Shown: positions 41,460 to 50,876, numbered from the stretch's first letter. The stretch: DNA of 64,000 nucleotides from Butyrivibrio sp. LB2008 (GCF_000621565.1 NZ_JHXZ01000013.1:62001-126000); one strand, 5' to 3'. Made by a program: numbers and translations. The notes: generated by a model not told the origin, from the letters alone.

Positions 41460-42560
41460 TCACAGCATGAATAATGCACCGAATATCGGCGACAGTATTA
41501 TCATGACAACCGAGAACACAAAAGAATTCACGGACATAAGCGTCGCGCGCTGCTTAGAGGGAATCATATTGTTTAGCATGACATCAGTCCGCACTTCAAT
41601 GTAATTGTCTCCGAAAGCGCCGATGAATCCGCCGATCACGGCAAGAATAATACTTCCCGAAAAAGCCATTGCAAATGCAAATGTCACACACAGTAAACTT
41701 ATAAGCCCGATATATCTATATCGTGAAGGCTTCACATATTCGACAGCCTTCGCTCCTACTGCGGCGCCTAGTCCCATGACAAAGAGTGCCGGTCCAAACA
41801 GCACATTGTCAATTCCCATCTTAGGAAGTTTTGCCTGCAAGAAGAAAAGAACAAGTATCGAAACCGCTCCTATCGCCGCATTAAACAGAATAATGAGCCT
41901 GACTTTGGAATTGTTCTTAAGAAAAAGAAAACTCTCTTTTGCAACTTCTTTAAAACGCTTCTTGACACTCTTTTCTTTACTTAGCTCCGTCTCAACTTCA
42001 CGCAGAGACGCAGCTATTCCAATCGCCAACACTCCGACAAGAACATCAACCGCATAAGCTTTTTTGTATCCAAGCGCTATTGCCGCACCCGCAAGAATCT
42101 TGGCGAGCGAGCTTGCAACCTGATATATGACAAGATCGTTCGAGGCATACTTATCGTATTCATCCTCAATACCGGCTTCTTTGAGTGAATCATATGCAAT
42201 CGCTTCCCTTGTACCCGACGCAAGGTTATAGCTAAGAGCACTCACTACCATCGCTATCGCGATCATAAAAAACGAATCCGAAAATATCATCATCAGCGCA
42301 GACAACACTGTCACTACGCTGCTTGCCACCATCGTCTTTTTCCTTCCGAACACATCGGCCACAGCCCCTGAAGGAACTTCAAATATCATACTTGCTATGT
42401 GGAATATGCTCTCGAACAGTCCGATCTGCGCAGTAGTAAATCCTCTCACCGCAAGGAGCGCAACCCATGATGCCCCAGCGATCATAAGGCTCCCCACACT
42501 GTCCAATAAATATAATTTTCCAATCTGTCTTCTTGCTGTCTTTTTACTAAATTTATTCAT
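41460..42560 (-). CDS. MFS transporter
   Basis: A 366-residue major-facilitator transporter with about ten to twelve hydrophobic segments. The loop 2-3 motif is GAVADVFGRKKTMV (about 62-75), the usual MFS signature. It is shorter than the typical 400 residues, but both halves are visible. The N-terminal Lys/Arg-rich start (NKFSKKTARRQIGKLYLLDS) is typical of drug or sugar efflux members. The substrate is unknown. It is transcribed alone. Confidence 0.87.
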   Translation of the reverse strand: MNKFSKKTARRQIGKLYLLDSVGSLMIAGASWVALLAVRGFTTAQIGLFESIFHIASMIFEVPSGAVADVFGRKKTMVASSVVTVLSALMMIFSDSFFMIAIAMVVSALSYNLASGTREAIAYDSLKEAGIEDEYDKYASNDLVIYQVASSLAKILAGAAIALGYKKAYAVDVLVGVLAIGIAASLREVETELSKEKSVKKRFKEVAKESFLFLKNNSKVRLIILFNAAIGAVSILVLFFLQAKLPKMGIDNVLFGPALFVMGLGAAVGAKAVEYVKPSRYRYIGLISLLCVTFAFAMAFSGSIILAVIGGFIGAFGDNYIEVRTDVMLNNMIPSKQRATLMSVNSFVFSVVMIILSPIFGALFML

Positions 42561-42765
42561 AAAAAAATCTCCTCATCTTTTTTGTTTTAAATAAAAGAAT
42601 AAGGAGATAACACGTTCATATTCAAAGCTCAAACCTTGCAAATTTAGCAGGTTTGCCTAAAAAAGAGCGCACTATCCCCGTAAACAGCAAAAATGCATCC
42701 ATTCATCAACTGAATATTAACTGTTTTCCAGGACATTCGTTTGCTCCTTTCGAATAAATTTCTTT

Positions 42766-43896
42766 TTACAATCCACTTGGATAAATCATTATCTTACAGT
42801 AATCTTGCGTCTTATTGCGCATAATGTCAAGCCCTTTATCGAGTTCATCAAGCGCAAATCTATGCGTTATGAGCTTAGACGGCTTAATTCCACCCGCCTC
42901 CAGCCTGCTAAGAACGTAGTGCCAGTCGTCAATCTGCGCTGTGTCTGAATCCTTTATATTCACACTACAGCCATCCTGCCCAAAACTGCCGGCATCAAGT
43001 GCCTTTCGATATGAAGAGTTCCATATCCCAATAAGGCGCATCTGCTTTCTCAAGATCTCCCAATATGTATTTCTGGAAAAAGACATATCGCTCCTCGGAT
43101 TGCCAACCAGTATCTGTCTTGATTTTGGTGCTCCCGCTTCGAGTCCGTACCTGATACTCTCGTTACTTCCGACGCACTCAAAATAGACCGATACGCCATT
43201 CGTCTTCTCTTTTAGCCACGCGACGGGTTCTTCAACTCTCATATCGCAGTAATGCTCCGGAAGAATTCCGATATCAATCGCTTTATCTCTGTGACTGTCC
43301 TTGTTTCCAATCACATAGATATCTGAAAAGCCCATGTCTTTAAGAAGCATGACAACCATAAGTCCTATCGTTCCCATCCCGCAGACTGCGATCTTCACAT
43401 CTTTATCCGCAGGAGCAACCCCCGCACAACCTGTTCTGACAGCATTGGCTGCAACGGCAAGCGGTTCGATCATAGCTCCTTCTTCAAAAGAGATGTTATC
43501 CACAAGCTCTATCAAGTTATCCACAGGAACACACACATATTCCCCAAAAGCACCGTCTCTTCTCGATCCCGTGTAGTCGTAGTTAAGGCACAGATCCGTC
43601 TCACCCTTTGCGCACATCTCGCACTTCCTGCATGGAATCTTGGGCGAAACCGCAACCCGCATTCCCTCAAGGTCTGCAGAAACTTTGGCTCCCGTCTTTA
43701 CGACAACTCCCGAGAACTCATGTCCCGGAACGAGCGGCATCCTGTGCGCTCCCGTCTCGTAAACACGCGGCACATCGGAGCCACATATACCGACAGCCTT
43801 TACATTTACAAGGACTTCATTCTCTGCGGGAACCGGAATATCCACATCTTCAAGTCTTATATCGCCTATTTCATGCAGTACCCATGCTTTCGCCAT
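42766..43896 (-). CDS. Zinc-dependent polyol-phosphate dehydrogenase-like
   Basis: A 376-residue medium-chain dehydrogenase. The catalytic zinc ligands are in GICGSDVPRVYETG and PGHEF; the structural zinc cysteines are in PCRKCEMCAKGETDLC. The dinucleotide site is CGMGTIGLMVVML. It most resembles galactitol-1-phosphate dehydrogenase relatives. It is coupled (TAATG overlap) to an IspD/TarI-like cytidylyltransferase, a pairing seen for TarJ-TarI, which makes CDP-ribitol. I therefore infer reduction of a ketose phosphate to a polyol phosphate that is then activated with CTP. Confidence 0.85.
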   Translation of the reverse strand: MAKAWVLHEIGDIRLEDVDIPVPAENEVLVNVKAVGICGSDVPRVYETGAHRMPLVPGHEFSGVVVKTGAKVSADLEGMRVAVSPKIPCRKCEMCAKGETDLCLNYDYTGSRRDGAFGEYVCVPVDNLIELVDNISFEEGAMIEPLAVAANAVRTGCAGVAPADKDVKIAVCGMGTIGLMVVMLLKDMGFSDIYVIGNKDSHRDKAIDIGILPEHYCDMRVEEPVAWLKEKTNGVSVYFECVGSNESIRYGLEAGAPKSRQILVGNPRSDMSFSRNTYWEILRKQMRLIGIWNSSYRKALDAGSFGQDGCSVNIKDSDTAQIDDWHYVLSRLEAGGIKPSKLITHRFALDELDKGLDIMRNKTQDYCKIMIYPSGL

Positions 43897-44624
43897 TACT
43901 GCTTTTCCTCCTTAAGTTGCATAAATCTGTCCAGATCGGCCGCAGTCGTAACTTTAAAATTCTTCTCGTTTCCGGAGATCATTGCGATATCCATTCCCGC
44001 AATAATAGCAGGTTCAGTCGCACCGTTTATAGAAAAGATCTTATCGGGCAAAAGAATTACATTTGCCTCGTAATATTTTTTATAATTAAACAGCTCAGGT
44101 GCCTGTCCCGCTACCACCTTCTGTCTGTCCAGGAGCTTGGAAACAGTCTTGCCGTTCTCGCTGTAATATACTGTATCTTTCATGGGGATAACGGGCATAA
44201 CTCCGTCATGTCCGCTCAATGCGGCATAGATATCCTTAAGAAGCTGGAAATCAAGGAAAGGTCTTGCAGCATCATGAACAAGAACCGTATCTTTTCCCGA
44301 AACCGCCTCAATATCTTCTTTCTTTGAGATTCCGCGAAGTATCTCTTTCATGCCGCTTAATATGGATGCCTGCCTGTTCACCCCCGGCATGGCAAAGCCC
44401 TTAATCTTTTTCACATTGAGCCCCATTTTCCTCGCATCTTCGTAAATCTCTTTGTGCCAATCCTCATTTGCAACCACATAGACATCATCCACTGCTTTGC
44501 TCTCAAGAAGCGGCTTTATGGCGTAAGTTGCCATCATATATCCGCCCGCACGCACATACTGCTTGGGTATGTCAGATTCTGTTCTCTTTCCGGTCCCCCC
44601 GGCTAAAAAAATCGCATGATTCAT
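43896..44624 (-). CDS. IspD/TarI-like cytidylyltransferase
   Basis: A 242-residue nucleotidyltransferase. NHAIFLAGGTGKRTESDIPKQY is the CTP-binding P-loop with conserved Arg and Lys. VLVHDAARPFLD is the metal-binding region, and VTTAADLDRFM the C-terminal motif. It is homologous to both IspD (isoprenoid MEP pathway) and TarI (CDP-ribitol for wall polymers). The coupled polyol dehydrogenase favours a TarI-like role in a CDP-polyol pathway. The start is the ATG at 44624; the upstream in-frame extension to 44654 lacks support. Confidence 0.87.
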   Translation of the reverse strand: MNHAIFLAGGTGKRTESDIPKQYVRAGGYMMATYAIKPLLESKAVDDVYVVANEDWHKEIYEDARKMGLNVKKIKGFAMPGVNRQASILSGMKEILRGISKKEDIEAVSGKDTVLVHDAARPFLDFQLLKDIYAALSGHDGVMPVIPMKDTVYYSENGKTVSKLLDRQKVVAGQAPELFNYKKYYEANVILLPDKIFSINGATEPAIIAGMDIAMISGNEKNFKVTTAADLDRFMQLKEEKQ

Positions 44625-44717
44625 ATTTTTACCGCTTTCCTTTATAAAAAACAAAAACGCTACAGCACTGGGATTCTCACTAAACTCGCGTTCTGCTCGT
44701 TAAGTGTTCTGCTCAAA

Positions 44718-44751
44718 TTAAGTGGTCACAGCAACCGCCATGACCACTTAA
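44718..44751. terminator. Hairpin between GlsB-like and cytidylyltransferase genes
   Basis: TTAAGTGGTCA (44718-44728) pairs perfectly with TGACCACTTAA (44741-44751). On the minus strand it follows the small membrane protein gene by 13 bp and is trailed by TTAATTT. Confidence 0.7.
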
Positions 44752-44763
44752 AAAACTCATTTT

Positions 44764-44997
44764 TTAGAAAAGCTTTCTTCCGCCCCAGATGCAGATGCAA
44801 GCACCTACAACGGATATAATAAGACTTCCGATGATACTATCTGCCTTAAGTCCGATGAGTTTAAACACAAGCCCTCCAACAAAGCCACCTACTACTCCAA
44901 GAATGATATTCTTGAGAGTTCCCGATGATTCATTCATAATCTTACTTGCAAGAAAACCTGCGATAGCTCCCATGATAAGGCTAATAATCAATCCCAT
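44764..44997 (-). CDS. GlsB/YeaQ/YmgE family membrane protein
   Basis: A 77-residue protein with three hydrophobic segments and the family pattern of Gly-rich turns: IMGAIAGFLASKIM, NIILGVVGGFVGGLVFKLIG and SLIISVVGACICIWGGRKLF. Members are induced by stress in Firmicutes, but the mechanism is unknown. The chosen ATG at 44997 has GGAGG 11 nt upstream, and homologues start with MG(L/I)I. It is monocistronic. Confidence 0.88.
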   Translation of the reverse strand: MGLIISLIMGAIAGFLASKIMNESSGTLKNIILGVVGGFVGGLVFKLIGLKADSIIGSLIISVVGACICIWGGRKLF

Positions 44998-45114
44998 TTT
45001 GTTCTTTTCCTCCATTGCTAAATACAAAACGTTAACTACTGCTTTATATCATACTCTATTTTGAGAAAAATCGGTACTTTCGCTTTTCCATGGATTCTCA
45101 AACACAATTTAGTA

Positions 45115-45516
45115 TCAGAACTTAACAGTCTCGGGTGCTGCTGTAAATGAGCTGAATGTTGCTGTTGCATTCTTGAAATAAAGTACCTGCATATTGTCAT
45201 CGTCTGCACTGTACATTGCCTTCAACTGAGGCATTTTCTCCAGCATAGCAACTTTAACATCGTGAGAATCGTCGTTGATGAGTTCTCCTGCAACACGGAT
45301 CCACTCACCATTCTTGAAAGCACAGATCTCAGCCTTAGGATTGGCTGCAAGCTGCTTAGATACGTCTTTTACCTTTCCTGTCTGAATGTAGATCTTGCCG
45401 TCTGACAAAAGAACTGTACCAAAAGGTCTTACTCTCGGCTGATCACCGTCTACTGTTGCAAGATAATATGTCTCTGCCTCATTTAAAAAATCATATACTT
45501 TCTGAATGTCTGCCAT
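45115..45516 (-). CDS. Pyridoxamine-phosphate-oxidase-like flavin protein
   Basis: A 133-residue split-barrel FMN-binding protein. ETYYLATVDGDQPRVRPFGT and KIYIQTGKVKDVSKQLAANP are typical of this small PNPOx-like group in anaerobes, where FMN or F420-like cofactor use is usual. True pyridoxamine-phosphate oxidase activity is unlikely. The ATG at 45516 has GGAGG 8 nt upstream. It is transcribed alone. Confidence 0.87.
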   Translation of the reverse strand: MADIQKVYDFLNEAETYYLATVDGDQPRVRPFGTVLLSDGKIYIQTGKVKDVSKQLAANPKAEICAFKNGEWIRVAGELINDDSHDVKVAMLEKMPQLKAMYSADDDNMQVLYFKNATATFSSFTAAPETVKF

Positions 45517-45713
45517 AAAATTTTCCTCCGATTGAATAACATTATATTTCATACAATTTATGTTATTATAATTATTCTACCGTGTAAATACGCTTTTTAT
45601 TCATTTTTGAAACATAGGGAAAGCCCCTCTCGCTGCGCCTTTGGCAGTAAGAAGAGCTCCCTGTTTCGTATCAGCTTTTTACTTTCTAATTCAATTATTT
45701 TTAAACAACAATG

Positions 45714-48587
45714 TTACTTAACAAACTCATATGTGATGGTTCTTGGTGCAGTACCCTGACCAATGATACCAAATGAAATGAAGTTGCCGTTTTCGATGTA
45801 TGAATTCCAGAAGAAAGGAGTGATTACATAATAGTCGCCTTCTTCCTTAACTTCCATGCACCAGTTCTGAGCGATCTTGATTCCATCCTTCTTGATCTTG
45901 AGCTTCCATCCGTTTACAGTCTCGCCTGAGTTATTGCTTACTCTGAAATCTACAAGGTATCCTGAACCCCAGTCATTTACTGTATGTGAAAGTGTAAGGT
46001 TCTGTTTGCTTGTTGTAGATCCGGGATTCTGTGTGTTTCCTGCATCATCTTTCTTTTCAGGAGTTGTTGTTCCTGTATTGCCTGTATCGTCTTTCTTCTC
46101 AGGGGTTGTTGTTCCTGTATTGCCTGCATCGTCTTTCTTTTCAGGAGTTGTTGTTCCTGTGTTGCCTGCATCATCCTTCTTCTGAGGTGCGCTCATTGCA
46201 TTCCACTTCTCAATGCTTACGCTTCCACCCTTTCCAACAAATACAAGTGCATGTGTTCCGTCAATTTCCTTGTCTACCTTAACAACTACTGACTTATACT
46301 CACCGTTTGTAGGTGTGATCTGAGCACTTCCGATTAATTCTCCGTCAGCGCTTCCGTCCTTAATATCAAATGATGAGAGCTTATCAGCCTTAACTGAAAC
46401 ATTTATTACTTTAACGCCCTTTGTAAACTTAACGTTGTTTACTACGAAATAATCACCTTTCTCAAGTCCGGAAATAACTTTCTTTCCGTTGTAATCTACA
46501 AGCTCTGTACCCTTTGTCTCGCCAAAGTTAAGTCCTGTAGGAACATCTTCATAAGGATTTACATCGGGTCCCTTAGCTGTCTTTCCTGTTGTATCTGTAG
46601 TCGTATCCTTCTCAGGAGTCTTCTCAGGTGTTTTCTCTGTTGTGTCTTCCTTCTTCTCAGTATCTGTCTTCTTCTCAGGGCCGGCCATTGCCTTCCAGCT
46701 TTCAACACTTACATCGCCCATCTTACCAACGAATGCAATTGTGTGCTTTCCTGTAATATTATCAAACTGGATACGATAAGTCTCAAACTTGCCGTCGGTA
46801 TTGTTAATCTTCATTGTTCCGAGCAACTTTCCGTCAGCGCCGCCGTCTCTTACTTCCAATACAGCAGGCTTATCTGACTTTACAGTTGCAGAAAGTGTAA
46901 CTGCGCCCTTCTTGAAATCAACATCCTTAACTGTGAAGTAGTCACCCTTGCCAAGACTTGTGATAATCTTCTTGCCGTTATTCTCTGAATACTCTACGTC
47001 CTTTGCTTCACCATAGTTTTCACCTGCAGCGATATCGTTGTAAGGGAAAAGAGTTGCTCCTGTACCCGGCTTCTGTGTTGTATCTGCTGGCTTCTGTGTA
47101 TCTTTGTTATCTTTATTATCTTCTTTGTTATTTTCCTTGTTTTCTGTAGGATTCTCAGGCTGCTTAACTTCCTTATTATCGCCGGAAGCCTGAACACTCC
47201 ACTCTGCGATGCTTGCGCTTCCCATCTTTCCTACGAATACAAGCGCATGCTTTCCGTCAACATTCTTGATGCTTGTGCTGAAAGACTTGTACTCACCGTT
47301 TGTAGAGTTAACCTTGATAAGTCCAAGTAATGCGCCGTCAGTGCTTCCGTCTCTTACTTCGATTGAAGAAGCCTTGTCAGCCTTTGCCAAAACTGTAAGA
47401 GTGCTTGCACCATTCTTGAAATCTACGTTGTTTACTACAAAATAGTCACCTGACTCAATGCTTGAAACAACTTTCTTTCCGTTATAATCAACAAGCTCTG
47501 TTCCTTCTGACTTACCGAAGTTAAGACCTGTTGAAACAGGCTCGTAAGGATTTACGTTAGGTCCGGGACCTGTCTTATCTGATGAACTTGCACTGCTTGA
47601 AGAATCATCTGTAGGCTCTTTTACAGTGTTATTATCGTCTTTTGCCTTTGCATTAGGAGCGCACATTGCCTTCCACTTCTCAATGCTTACTTCACCTGTC
47701 TTTGTTGTGAATACGATAGCATGAGTTCCTTCGATGCTCTCTTCAATCTTTGTTGTGTAAGACTTGTATTCACCCTTTGTATCATCAATCTTTATAGATC
47801 CGATCACGTCGCCGTCAACAGCCCCGTCTCTGATCTCCAATAAAGCTGCCTTATCAGCCTTTGCTGAAACAGTAAGTGCAACAATTCCCTTATCAAGCTT
47901 TACATTGTGTACTACAAAGCAGTCACCCTGACCAAGACTTGTTACAACCTTATCTCCGTTATATTCTTCCTGCTCAACGCCCTTTGAATCTGTTGAAACA
48001 AATACTGTTGAAACAGGCTCATAAGGATCAATGAAAGGACCGGGGCCTGTCTTGCCCGTTGAAGGATCTACTTCAAATCCCTTCGTCTCCTCAGTCTTCT
48101 TATCATCATTTGCGGAAGAATCTTTTGACTCAACCGCTGTCCAGTTATCGATGGCAAATGATCCCATCTTTCCTACAAAAGCAATCGTTGCCTTGCCATC
48201 AATGTTTGATGAAGTACTAACTGTGAACTCCTTGAACTCACCCTTAGTTGCTCCGATCTTAAGATTGGCGATCACATCGCCGTCAACACCACCTTCTCTG
48301 ATCTCAAGCAGTGATGCCTTATCAGCTTTTGCTTTTACCTTGAACTGTGATACTCCCTTAGAAAAGTTAACGTCCTTTACAATGAAATAATCCCCTGACT
48401 CAATACTTGATACTGCTTTAACCCCATTATCAGTAACAACCTCAGTACCTGACTGTCCGAAATTTGTCTCCGCTTCTACCCCCGAATACGGATTAAGTGA
48501 CGGTGCAGCATTGATGTCTACCGTGTTGTTCAGAACCATTAAGCCGCTAAGCGCAACTGTTGATAAAATAGAAATTTGTCTTTTCAT
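45714..48587 (-). CDS. Secreted 5x CBM6-like + CBM2 carbohydrate-binding protein
   Basis: A 957-residue exported protein: signal peptide (QISILSTVALSGLMVLNNTV), then five ~125-residue modules. Each begins like NPYEPVSTGLNFG and contains a GDYFVVNNV strand, DKAS-(L/S)-(L/E)-RDG-DG-L and HALVFVGK(M/G)G near its end. They fit CBM6-like beta-sandwiches. A linker with 14-residue repeats (PEKKDDAGNTGTTT) leads to a C-terminal CBM2 with Trp residues in VNDWGSGY, VNGWKL and FFWNSY. No catalytic domain or LPXTG/SLH anchor is seen, so it may act as an adhesin or substrate-tethering protein. GGAGG lies 8 nt before the ATG. Confidence 0.85.
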   Translation of the reverse strand: MKRQISILSTVALSGLMVLNNTVDINAAPSLNPYSGVEAETNFGQSGTEVVTDNGVKAVSSIESGDYFIVKDVNFSKGVSQFKVKAKADKASLLEIREGGVDGDVIANLKIGATKGEFKEFTVSTSSNIDGKATIAFVGKMGSFAIDNWTAVESKDSSANDDKKTEETKGFEVDPSTGKTGPGPFIDPYEPVSTVFVSTDSKGVEQEEYNGDKVVTSLGQGDCFVVHNVKLDKGIVALTVSAKADKAALLEIRDGAVDGDVIGSIKIDDTKGEYKSYTTKIEESIEGTHAIVFTTKTGEVSIEKWKAMCAPNAKAKDDNNTVKEPTDDSSSSASSSDKTGPGPNVNPYEPVSTGLNFGKSEGTELVDYNGKKVVSSIESGDYFVVNNVDFKNGASTLTVLAKADKASSIEVRDGSTDGALLGLIKVNSTNGEYKSFSTSIKNVDGKHALVFVGKMGSASIAEWSVQASGDNKEVKQPENPTENKENNKEDNKDNKDTQKPADTTQKPGTGATLFPYNDIAAGENYGEAKDVEYSENNGKKIITSLGKGDYFTVKDVDFKKGAVTLSATVKSDKPAVLEVRDGGADGKLLGTMKINNTDGKFETYRIQFDNITGKHTIAFVGKMGDVSVESWKAMAGPEKKTDTEKKEDTTEKTPEKTPEKDTTTDTTGKTAKGPDVNPYEDVPTGLNFGETKGTELVDYNGKKVISGLEKGDYFVVNNVKFTKGVKVINVSVKADKLSSFDIKDGSADGELIGSAQITPTNGEYKSVVVKVDKEIDGTHALVFVGKGGSVSIEKWNAMSAPQKKDDAGNTGTTTPEKKDDAGNTGTTTPEKKDDTGNTGTTTPEKKDDAGNTQNPGSTTSKQNLTLSHTVNDWGSGYLVDFRVSNNSGETVNGWKLKIKKDGIKIAQNWCMEVKEEGDYYVITPFFWNSYIENGNFISFGIIGQGTAPRTITYEFVK
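46043..46180 (-). repeat. 42-bp tandem repeat in CBM protein linker
   Basis: About three and a half copies of a 42-bp unit encode PEKKDDAGNTGTTT. Units are nearly identical, so the linker is likely to vary in length between strains. Confidence 0.85.
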
Positions 48588-48673
48588 ACATGTAACCTCC
48601 ACAAAATGTAAACTTGTTCCTTACAAATCTTTCATATATTAAATATTCTGTAATATTTGTTAGGATAAGACAA

Positions 48674-48740
48674 ATTATAGCAGTAAACGTTTAAGTCGAC
48701 TTGTCAAATATTGCTATTTACCACTCAAATATTGCTATTT
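48674..48740 (-). promoter_or_regulatory. Promoter and operators of CBM-protein gene
   Basis: On the minus strand TATAAT (48679-48674) is a consensus -10, about 87 nt before the ATG. Just upstream is the palindrome TAAACGTTTA (48684-48693), then TTGACA 22 bp from the -10. The 16-bp sequence TCAAATATTGCTATTT occurs twice as direct repeats (48704-48719, 48725-48740) exactly 21 bp apart, i.e. two helical turns. The over-long -35/-10 spacing and phased repeats suggest activator control. Confidence 0.6.
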
Positions 48741-48807
48741 GAGCAATTTTTGTTACATTTCTTTTAACGTCGCATTGTATCCAATAAAGTTGTATCTTAT
48801 ATCAGAT

Positions 48808-49542
48808 TCAGTAAGAGAATGTCTGCAAAAATTGTCTGAGTCTGTCCGTCTTCGGATTGTCAAAAAATTCTTTAGGCTCCCCTTCCTCAACGATTCTTCC
48901 GTTATCTATGAACACCATACGATCCGCAACCGCCCTTGCAAACTGCATTTCATGGGTCACGATTATCATTGTTCTTCCCTCTTTTGCAAGCGAAAGCACA
49001 ACATCCAATACCTCGCGTACCATCTCGGGATCGAGTGCCGCAGTGATCTCATCAAGAAGAAGTATCTCGGGATGCATTATAAGCGCCCTTACAATCGCCA
49101 CTCTCTGCTTCTGTCCGCCTGATAACTGCCTTGGGAAACTGTCTTTCTTGGTCAAAAGACCTACTCTCTCAAGCAAGCCCAGTGCTTCCTTTTCCACTTC
49201 CTTCTTATCCCTCTTCTTAACCTTTACAGGTGCAAGCATCAGATTCTGAAGAACGGTAAGATGCGGAAAAAGATCGTAGCTCTGAAATACCATACCGGCT
49301 TTTTCCCTGATATTTCCTATATTCTTACTTGCAGAATCAACCTTCTCACCCTCGAGAAGGATCTCACCGTCCTGAATATCTTCAAGTGCATTAAGGCACC
49401 TTAGGAACGTACTTTTCCCGCATCCGGAAGGGCCTACTATCACTACGACTTCGCCTCTTTTTACCGTGAGGTTCATATTTTCAAAAACTGTTATGTCTTC
49501 ATATCTTTTGCATACATTGTTAACTTTGAGTATCTCTTCCAT
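48808..49542 (-). CDS. Polar amino-acid ABC transporter ATPase
   Basis: A 244-residue ATPase of the GlnQ/TcyC class. Walker A is GPSGCGKST, signature [15 protein letters not shown], Walker B ILLLDEITAALDPEM, and switch His in VTHEMQFA. Walker B has Ile instead of the usual Pro-Thr/Ser-Ser (DEITAALD versus DEPTSALD), a minor variant. It ends a four-gene operon (binding protein, two permeases, ATPase). The promoter box shared with metY points to cystine or another sulfur amino acid as substrate. Confidence 0.92.
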   Translation of the reverse strand: MEEILKVNNVCKRYEDITVFENMNLTVKRGEVVVIVGPSGCGKSTFLRCLNALEDIQDGEILLEGEKVDSASKNIGNIREKAGMVFQSYDLFPHLTVLQNLMLAPVKVKKRDKKEVEKEALGLLERVGLLTKKDSFPRQLSGGQKQRVAIVRALIMHPEILLLDEITAALDPEMVREVLDVVLSLAKEGRTMIIVTHEMQFARAVADRMVFIDNGRIVEEGEPKEFFDNPKTDRLRQFLQTFSY

Positions 49543-49543
49543 A

Positions 49544-50212
49544 TCAGGTCTCCCATTTCTTTTCTAAATATCTTGAAAGCATGCTGATCGGCCAGCATGC
49601 TGCAAAGTACAGCAAAAATATCACCAGGAACACACCAAATGCCGCTGTCGGAGATGCTTTCCTGTTTGCCTCGATTATCTGTTGTCCTACTTTAAGTACT
49701 TCAACAATTCCTATCATCATCACAAGACTCGTAGTCTTGATCATTCTGGTAATAAGATTTATAGAAAGCGGTATCATGCGCCTTATAATCTGCGGAATTA
49801 TTACATATATATAAGTTTGCAATTTGTTAAGTCCAAGTGATATGCTGCTCTCGTACTGAATTGCCGGTATGCTAAGAAGCGCTCCGCGCACCAGATCTGC
49901 CATCTCAGCCGTTCCCCAGAACGAGAACACGATGACGGCAGCCGTCTCAGCCTCAAGATTGATACCCAGCGCTTTTGTCGTTCCGAAGTAGACAATAAAA
50001 AGAAGCACCATCTGCGGCATTATCCTGACAATCTCAAGGTAAATCCTTGAAACCACCGTAATGACCGGATTTTTTAGCGTCATCAATATTCCAAGCGCCA
50101 CTCCAAGTACAATGCTGATCGCAACGGATACAAAACTTATCTTGAGCGAAACGGCAAGTCCCGTCAGGAGCCTTATCATATTATTTCCCTTTAATAAAAC
50201 TTCAAATCCCAT
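49544..50212 (-). CDS. Polar amino-acid ABC permease
   Basis: A 222-residue His/Glu/Gln/Arg-type permease with about five membrane segments. The conserved EAA-like loop is SSISLGLNKLQTYIYVIIPQ (about 127-146) with IRRMIPLSIN following. It has an early segment YLEIVRIMPQMVLLFIVYFG where members of the family usually have ELFRGTP. It partners the permease at 50217-50876; together they form the heterodimeric channel. The gap to the ATPase gene is 1 bp. Confidence 0.9.
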   Translation of the reverse strand: MGFEVLLKGNNMIRLLTGLAVSLKISFVSVAISIVLGVALGILMTLKNPVITVVSRIYLEIVRIMPQMVLLFIVYFGTTKALGINLEAETAAVIVFSFWGTAEMADLVRGALLSIPAIQYESSISLGLNKLQTYIYVIIPQIIRRMIPLSINLITRMIKTTSLVMMIGIVEVLKVGQQIIEANRKASPTAAFGVFLVIFLLYFAACWPISMLSRYLEKKWET

Positions 50213-50216
50213 ATGC

Positions 50217-50876
50217 TCACACTCCTAACGTCCTAAATCTTGCTTTTTTCTCAATATAGCTTCCGATTGCGGAAACAGGAAGCAGCATCACTATATAGAA
50301 AATAACCAGCAAAAACAGCGCTTCCTTCGTATCATAGTAAAGTCCTATCAGATCTTTTGCCGTAAACATAAGGTCCATAAGGCTTATCGCAGAAAAGACA
50401 CTTGTCTCTTTGAGAAGGAATATCACATTGGCGAGTATTCCAGGAACACTCTGTGAAAGCGCCTGCGGCAGTATTACCGATAAAAAGAGCTGTTTTCTTG
50501 ATAAACCAAGTGCGAGCGCACTCTCTGTCTGAGAACTTGGTATGCTTTCAAGACCGCTTCTAAATACTTCAGCCATATAACTTCCGCCGAGAAGCCCGAG
50601 TCCCACAAATCCGCATGTTTCCGCAGAAATTGTAAGGCCAACCTTGGGAAGTCCGAAATAAATAAAAAAGAGCTGGACAAGAAGCGGTGTATTTCTGAAA
50701 AGTTCTACATATACAACTGCAACTCCCGACAAAAACGGAATCTTAAAGTGCATCACAAACGCAACTATAATTCCTATCGTCAGTGCAAGAAATATGCCAA
50801 GCCACCCGATCTTCACCGTCAGGAGAAATGCTTCTATATATAATGGTATGTAAGAAATTATGACCTCTAAGTTCAT
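50217..50876 (-). CDS. Polar amino-acid ABC permease
   Basis: A 219-residue permease. YVELFRNTPLLVQLFFIYFG is the classical first conserved block and ESALALGLSRKQLFLSVILPQAL the EAA loop (core ALALGLSRKQ, ILPQAL). It lies 4 bp before the second permease. Two distinct permeases are typical for cystine and arginine/ornithine systems. Confidence 0.91.
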   Translation of the reverse strand: MNLEVIISYIPLYIEAFLLTVKIGWLGIFLALTIGIIVAFVMHFKIPFLSGVAVVYVELFRNTPLLVQLFFIYFGLPKVGLTISAETCGFVGLGLLGGSYMAEVFRSGLESIPSSQTESALALGLSRKQLFLSVILPQALSQSVPGILANVIFLLKETSVFSAISLMDLMFTAKDLIGLYYDTKEALFLLVIFYIVMLLPVSAIGSYIEKKARFRTLGV

